Source of the DNA: Deltaproteobacteria bacterium
GTDB lineage: Bacteria > Desulfobacterota > Desulfarculia > Desulfarculales > Desulfarculaceae
Direction of reading: 5' to 3'
DNA: 40,669 nucleotides
Assembly (NCBI GenBank): GCA_020444165.1
Contig: JAHLLK010000054.1
Span: 1-40,669 of the forward strand
The notes under the pieces are model-generated. The model was not told where the DNA came from. It saw nothing but the letters and a program-made list of their open reading frames with translations, and did not search any database. Made by a program: the position numbers and the translations under genes. This document shows, in pieces, positions 38,967 to 40,669 of this stretch. The stretch's first letter is position 1; every line of letters starts with the position of its first letter.

Positions 38967-39167
38967 CTAGCTGGCGCTCTTGGACGGTGTGAACTTCAGC
39001 TTGCCCTCGCCGGGCACCGACTCGGGGTGCGCCAGGCGGGAGGCGTCATCCAGGCAACTGGCCTTTTGCGCGTCGCTCACCGTGTTGGGGTCCATGAGTG
39101 CGGAAAGGGGGCAAAGAAAACGGTTGCCGGCGTTGTCCTTCACCCATACCAGGGGTTGAGTTTCCAT
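38967..39167 (-). CDS. Small hypothetical protein (66 aa)
   Basis: A 66-residue soluble protein starting METQPLVWVKDNAGNRFLCPLSALMDPNTV and ending in a Lys/Ser-rich tail (GKLKFTPSKSAS). It has two cysteines (one in FLCPLS, one in ASCLDDASR). A clear ribosome binding site (AAGGAGGAACTC) precedes the ATG on the - strand, and a hairpin follows the stop. I do not recognise a characterised family. The compact domain-like start with Trp-Val-Lys-Asp strands looks real. The two small - strand genes flank a long gap and may be separately transcribed. Confidence 0.72.
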   Translation of the reverse strand: METQPLVWVKDNAGNRFLCPLSALMDPNTVSDAQKASCLDDASRLAHPESVPGEGKLKFTPSKSAS

Positions 39168-39338
39168 GAGTTCCTCCTTGTCTACCGGTAGTTAGTAAGG
39201 CAGGTCGCCGTGGCGGCCGCCTGGGGTTTTGGGCCGGACCCACCGCTTCCCAGCAGCCTGGTGGAGGAAAATCCTGGTGCTCATCAGCAGGTAGAGGGGG
39301 AGGGGTGGCTTCCGCGGCCCGCTTCCCGGGTTCTCGGA

Positions 39339-40349
39339 TCAAGCTCGGGACTGGTTCAGAAAATCCGCATCATCCTCGGGCAGGGAGGGGTTGATGTTGA
39401 CTCCCGAACCTATTTCAAAGCCGGCCGCCGTGGTAAGCCGGGGCCGCACTTCCACGTACCAATGCAGATGCGGTTCCCCGGCGCGGTGCCGGGCGGCGGT
39501 GTTGATGACCAGGTTGTAGTCTGGATCGTCCATGGTGGTGCTGAGCCGGCGCAGCAAATCGCGTAGCATGGCGGCCAGCTCCCGCAGTTCCTCTGCGGTG
39601 GCCTCGCCGAAATCGGCGGTGTGCCGTTTGGGCATTACCCACATCTCCAGGGGGACCCGCGCGGCATAGGGCACGAATGCCGCCAGGGAGCTGGATTCAT
39701 GGAGCAATCTGCGCCGGCCAGCCAGCTCTTCCTCCAGGATGTGGCAGTACATGCAGGCGCCCAGGCGGTCCCAATAGCGCTGGGCCTCGGCCTCCCGCAA
39801 GCGGATCATGGTGGGCACCACCGGGGTGGTGACCAGTTGAGAGTGGGGGTGGATCAAGGATGTGCCGGCCCGCGCGCCGTGGTTGCGGAAAATAATGGTC
39901 ATCATGGGCTGCCCGGCCTTGCCATGGGCCAGATAGCGCTCTTGATAGGTCTGCACCACGGCCTCCACCCCGGCGGGATCCATGTCGGCCAGATCCAGAT
40001 CGTGGCGGGGGCTTTCGATGATCACCTCATGGCGGCCGTAGCCGTCCATGGCCAGATGCAGGCCCTCCCGGCGGCGCTGGGTGGAGCCCTGGGGTGACAA
40101 AGCCGGGAACTTGTTGGCTACCACCCGGGTGAGCCAGCCGGCCGGGTTTTTCCCGGGCAGCTCCAGGAGTACCTCGCCCAGCTCCTCCTCGTGTCCGGGG
40201 CAGAAGGGGCAGCCCTCGTCATGGGGCGGCAATTGGCGCGGCCAGCCGCACTCCCCCTGCAAGTCCGAGGGGCGCTTGGCGCGGGCCCCGGAGTAGATGA
40301 CCCACTCCCCGGTGGTCACGTCCAGGCGTATCTGCCCCACGCCGCTCAT
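39339..40349 (-). CDS. galT: Galactose-1-phosphate uridylyltransferase-like protein
   Basis: A 336-residue HIT-superfamily nucleotidyltransferase. The catalytic triad motif HPHSQ lies in GTSLIHPHSQLVTTP. Zinc-site features are CPFCPGHE near residue 46 and a second CMYC near 198. NKFPAL and the C-terminal EPHLHWYVEVRPRL complete the GalT pattern. It would transfer UMP between UDP-glucose and a hexose-1-phosphate; some homologues act as ADP-sugar phosphorylases, so the symbol denotes family. GGGGGAGGCC precedes the ATG on the - strand. It has no sugar-pathway neighbours in the window and is unrelated to the catabolic operon. Confidence 0.9.
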   Translation of the reverse strand: MSGVGQIRLDVTTGEWVIYSGARAKRPSDLQGECGWPRQLPPHDEGCPFCPGHEEELGEVLLELPGKNPAGWLTRVVANKFPALSPQGSTQRRREGLHLAMDGYGRHEVIIESPRHDLDLADMDPAGVEAVVQTYQERYLAHGKAGQPMMTIIFRNHGARAGTSLIHPHSQLVTTPVVPTMIRLREAEAQRYWDRLGACMYCHILEEELAGRRRLLHESSSLAAFVPYAARVPLEMWVMPKRHTADFGEATAEELRELAAMLRDLLRRLSTTMDDPDYNLVINTAARHRAGEPHLHWYVEVRPRLTTAAGFEIGSGVNINPSLPEDDADFLNQSRA

Positions 40350-40669
40350 GGCCTCCCCCCGCCTGGGGAAAGGTTGCGCCGTAATTTTACCTGCCTCACG
40401 ATCCGTACCACCTTTGCTTTCCAGAAGCCGTGAACTCCCGCTCCTTCACAGGCGTCTCGCGCGCTGCTCCGCCCGCGGCGCGAGAGGCGTCCCTTTTAAT
40501 CGAGAAGGGCGCTAGTTACAGCATGAGGTACTTTTAAGGAGCAGGTAATACCCACAACCATACAATTATGACTGAGAATTAATCTGTCGAGAGCATTGCA
40601 CGGGGCTTCCTGCCCCATGCAAGGTCGGCTTGGCAAAAACGTGACTCCACCCCAGCAAGCAGAGCTTGC
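40350..40669. other. Non-coding region upstream of galT
   Basis: No credible gene is seen in the last 320 bases. TAAAAT (40384-40389 read on the - strand) could be a -10 for the galT-like gene. An 8-bp stem TCTCGCGC (40455-40462) with GCGCGAGA (40478-40485), followed by CCCTTTT on the + strand, looks like a weak terminator. A second stem (TTGCA...GGGGC with GCCCC...TGCAA) lies near 40596-40622, and GCAAGC-AGA-GCTTGC closes the window (40655-40669). The middle is AT-rich. Confidence 0.4.

Noticed and set aside
38546..38992. 148-codon + strand frame in the large gap near the window end
   Set aside because: Arg/Gly-rich random composition, no ribosome binding site, and it runs into the opposite-strand 66-aa gene.
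39046..39342. 98-codon - strand frame overlapping the 66-aa gene in another frame
   Set aside because: Pro/Arg-rich shadow; the 66-aa frame has the ribosome binding site and a protein-like sequence.
40534..40581. AAGGAG followed by an ATG on the + strand near the window end
   Set aside because: The frame stops after four codons, so it is not a gene unless it is a very short leader peptide, for which no structured target gene is visible.
1..40669. CRISPR arrays, tRNA/rRNA genes, transposases, prophage or attachment sites
   Set aside because: None was found: no regularly spaced repeats with unique spacers, no cloverleaf-like or rRNA-like sequence, and no recombinase or transposase motifs in any supported gene.

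Overview
The window is GC-rich bacterial chromosome, and almost all genes are on the + strand in tightly packed operons. The gene content is corrinoid methyltransferases, Liv-type transport, CoA ligases and thiolases, ferredoxin-coupled 2-oxoacid oxidation, HdrB/HdrC-type iron-sulfur proteins and class I fumarase-like subunits. It suggests a strict anaerobe, most likely a sulfate-reducing or syntrophic Desulfobacterota (Desulfarculales-like). That assignment is inferred from gene content, not from a marker gene. No rRNA, tRNA, CRISPR array or insertion sequence was seen.

Region A (1-6137) is an acyl-CoA or ketone catabolic block. It holds the C-terminal part of a hydantoinase B/acetophenone carboxylase-type subunit, a CaiC-like acyl-CoA ligase, a zinc alcohol dehydrogenase, an SCP2 protein, a DUF35 zinc-ribbon/OB protein overlapping an SCP-x-type thiolase, and a VOC protein. 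Region B (6138-10955) is a one-carbon block. It has a divergently transcribed HTH-MEDS (DcmR-like) regulator, a small unknown protein, an MtrH/MtgA-like methyltransferase, a fused uroporphyrinogen-decarboxylase-type methyltransferase/corrinoid protein, and an FmdB-type zinc ribbon. A palindrome and an array of 9-bp repeats flank the regulator and the methyltransferase promoter. In the corrinoid domain the usual cobalt-ligand His is replaced by Gln. Region C (10956-13784) is a LolD/MacB-like ABC exporter pair plus a lycopene-cyclase-domain-like membrane protein.

Region D (13785-38205) looks like one very long transcription unit that starts behind a GntR/UTRA regulator and ends at a strong terminator (38161-38205). 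It begins with a Liv-type importer (the LivM permease and LivG ATPase are fused). Next come an MBL-fold hydrolase, an iron alcohol dehydrogenase, an SCP2-like protein, an alpha/beta hydrolase, an unrecognised 285-aa protein and an MmgE/PrpD protein. The core follows: FAD dehydrogenase/reductase, 2Fe-2S/4Fe-4S partner, fumarase-like beta and alpha subunits, a SucC-like ATP-grasp CoA ligase fused to a ferredoxin domain, a SucD-like subunit, a citryl-CoA-lyase-like protein, HdrC-like and HdrB-like proteins, a four-subunit 2-oxoacid:ferredoxin oxidoreductase, and an aldehyde dehydrogenase.

The most interesting inference concerns this core (25198-36643). The SucC-SucD-citrate-synthase-fold trio is collinear with the domains of ATP-citrate lyase, and with fumarate reductase and 2-oxoglutarate:ferredoxin oxidoreductase it resembles a reductive-TCA cassette. 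However, aconitase, isocitrate dehydrogenase and malate dehydrogenase are absent, and the fumarase-like subunits have changed active-site positions. The gene order also fits a linear oxidation of a substituted dicarboxylate: dehydrogenate, hydrate, activate with CoA, cleave, then oxidise the released 2-oxoacid. Methylsuccinate via mesaconate, citramalate and citramalyl-CoA to acetyl-CoA and pyruvate would fit. I regard this as a candidate undescribed pathway.

Region E (38206-40669) holds two small - strand proteins (a 52-aa protein with four CxxC pairs and a 66-aa protein) and a - strand galT-like gene, separated by long non-coding gaps.
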